This document shows, in pieces, positions 34,888 through 34,937 of a stretch of 34,937 nucleotides of DNA. The position numbers were made by a program, and so were the translations under genes. The stretch spans positions 1 through 34,937 of the forward strand of contig JAPPFD010000026.1 of the NCBI GenBank assembly GCA_028823995.1, read 5' to 3'. Source of the stretch: a bacterium. Lineage in GTDB: Bacteria > Actinomycetota > Acidimicrobiia > Spongiisociales > ZC4RG35. How positions within the stretch are numbered: position 1 is the stretch's first letter; each line of letters opens with the position of its first letter. The notes under the pieces are model-generated. The model saw nothing but the letters and a program-made list of their open reading frames with translations. It was not told where the DNA came from and did no database searches.

Positions 34888-34937
34888 GCCGGGATACCCA
34901 AGCGGCCAAAGGGAGCAGACTGTAAATCTGCCGGCGA
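34888..34937 (+). tRNA. tRNA-Tyr (GUA), partial at window end
   Basis: The sequence from 34888 gives an acceptor strand GCCGGGA, then TA, a CCC/GGG D-stem with the AAGCGGCCAAA loop, and an anticodon stem GCAGA/TCTGC with loop CTGTAAA. The anticodon is GTA (34922-34924). This follows the class II tRNA-Tyr pattern. The variable arm, T arm and 3' acceptor strand lie beyond the window, so acceptor pairing cannot be checked. TAGGAT at 34856-34861 is a possible but weak -10. Confidence 0.9.

Overview
The window is a gene-dense, GC-rich piece of a bacterial chromosome. It looks like an actinobacterium (Actinomycetota), and class Acidimicrobiia is a plausible but unproven placement. The evidence is high GC, frequent GTG starts, a short zinc-type S14, a short-LID adenylate kinase, and gene order. 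The run rplM-rpsI-glmM-glmS-acpS-nnr-alr-tsaE-tsaB-rimI-tsaD-groES-groEL follows the order I know from Mycobacterium tuberculosis. Nearly every gene is on the + strand. Neighbouring genes are commonly joined by 1, 4 or 8 bp stop/start overlaps, which implies long polycistronic transcripts and translational coupling.

Layout. 1-48 is the 3' end of tuf (EF-Tu). 144-15065 is an uninterrupted S10-spc-alpha ribosomal supercluster: rpsJ-rplC-rplD-rplW-rplB-rpsS-rplV-rpsC-rplP-rpmC-rpsQ, then rplN-rplX-rplE-rpsN-rpsH-rplF-rplR-rpsE-rpmD-rplO-secY-adk-map, then infA-rpmJ-rpsM-rpsK-rpsD-rpoA-rplQ. It supplies ribosomal proteins, the Sec channel, initiation factor 1, N-terminal Met removal and the RNA polymerase alpha subunit. 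15103-17070 holds a small membrane protein, truA and a HAD hydrolase. 17158-18026 is rplM-rpsI behind its own candidate promoter and leader hairpin. 18058-21492 is glmM and glmS, which make amino-sugar precursors of peptidoglycan. A glmS ribozyme lies between them.

21819-29118 is a housekeeping run: acpS, nnr, alr, a CBS-less IMPDH/GMP-reductase-like enzyme, a family 4 uracil-DNA glycosylase, and the tRNA t6A genes tsaE-tsaB-tsaD with rimI. 29251-31193 is groES-groEL under a CIRCE-like operator. 31552-32721, the only minus-strand gene, is an M20 peptidase. It is followed by a MidA-type methyltransferase, an HtpX membrane protease and the 5' part of a tRNA-Tyr cut by the window end.

The most notable non-genic items are three. 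First, there is a clear glmS ribozyme core in an actinobacterium-like genome, placed so that cleavage would separate glmM from glmS in a joint mRNA. Second, there is a pair of inverted, about 235 bp, apparently non-coding repeats at 21513-21745 and 31263-31498. They fill the only two gene gaps longer than 300 bp, and in the direction they share each ends in a hairpin plus T-tract. Third, groES carries a CIRCE operator with a symmetric base change in both arms. Protein-level oddities include an S4 with a His-Cys3 set in place of the Cys4 zinc site, an L2 with Leu in the near-universal DHPHGGG motif, a long S3 tail with an internal repeat, a RimI that lacks the first Gly of its acetyl-CoA loop, and an IMPDH-like protein whose flap looks like a GMP reductase. 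No CRISPR array, prophage, complete insertion sequence or defence system was found. This is mostly a core-genome region.
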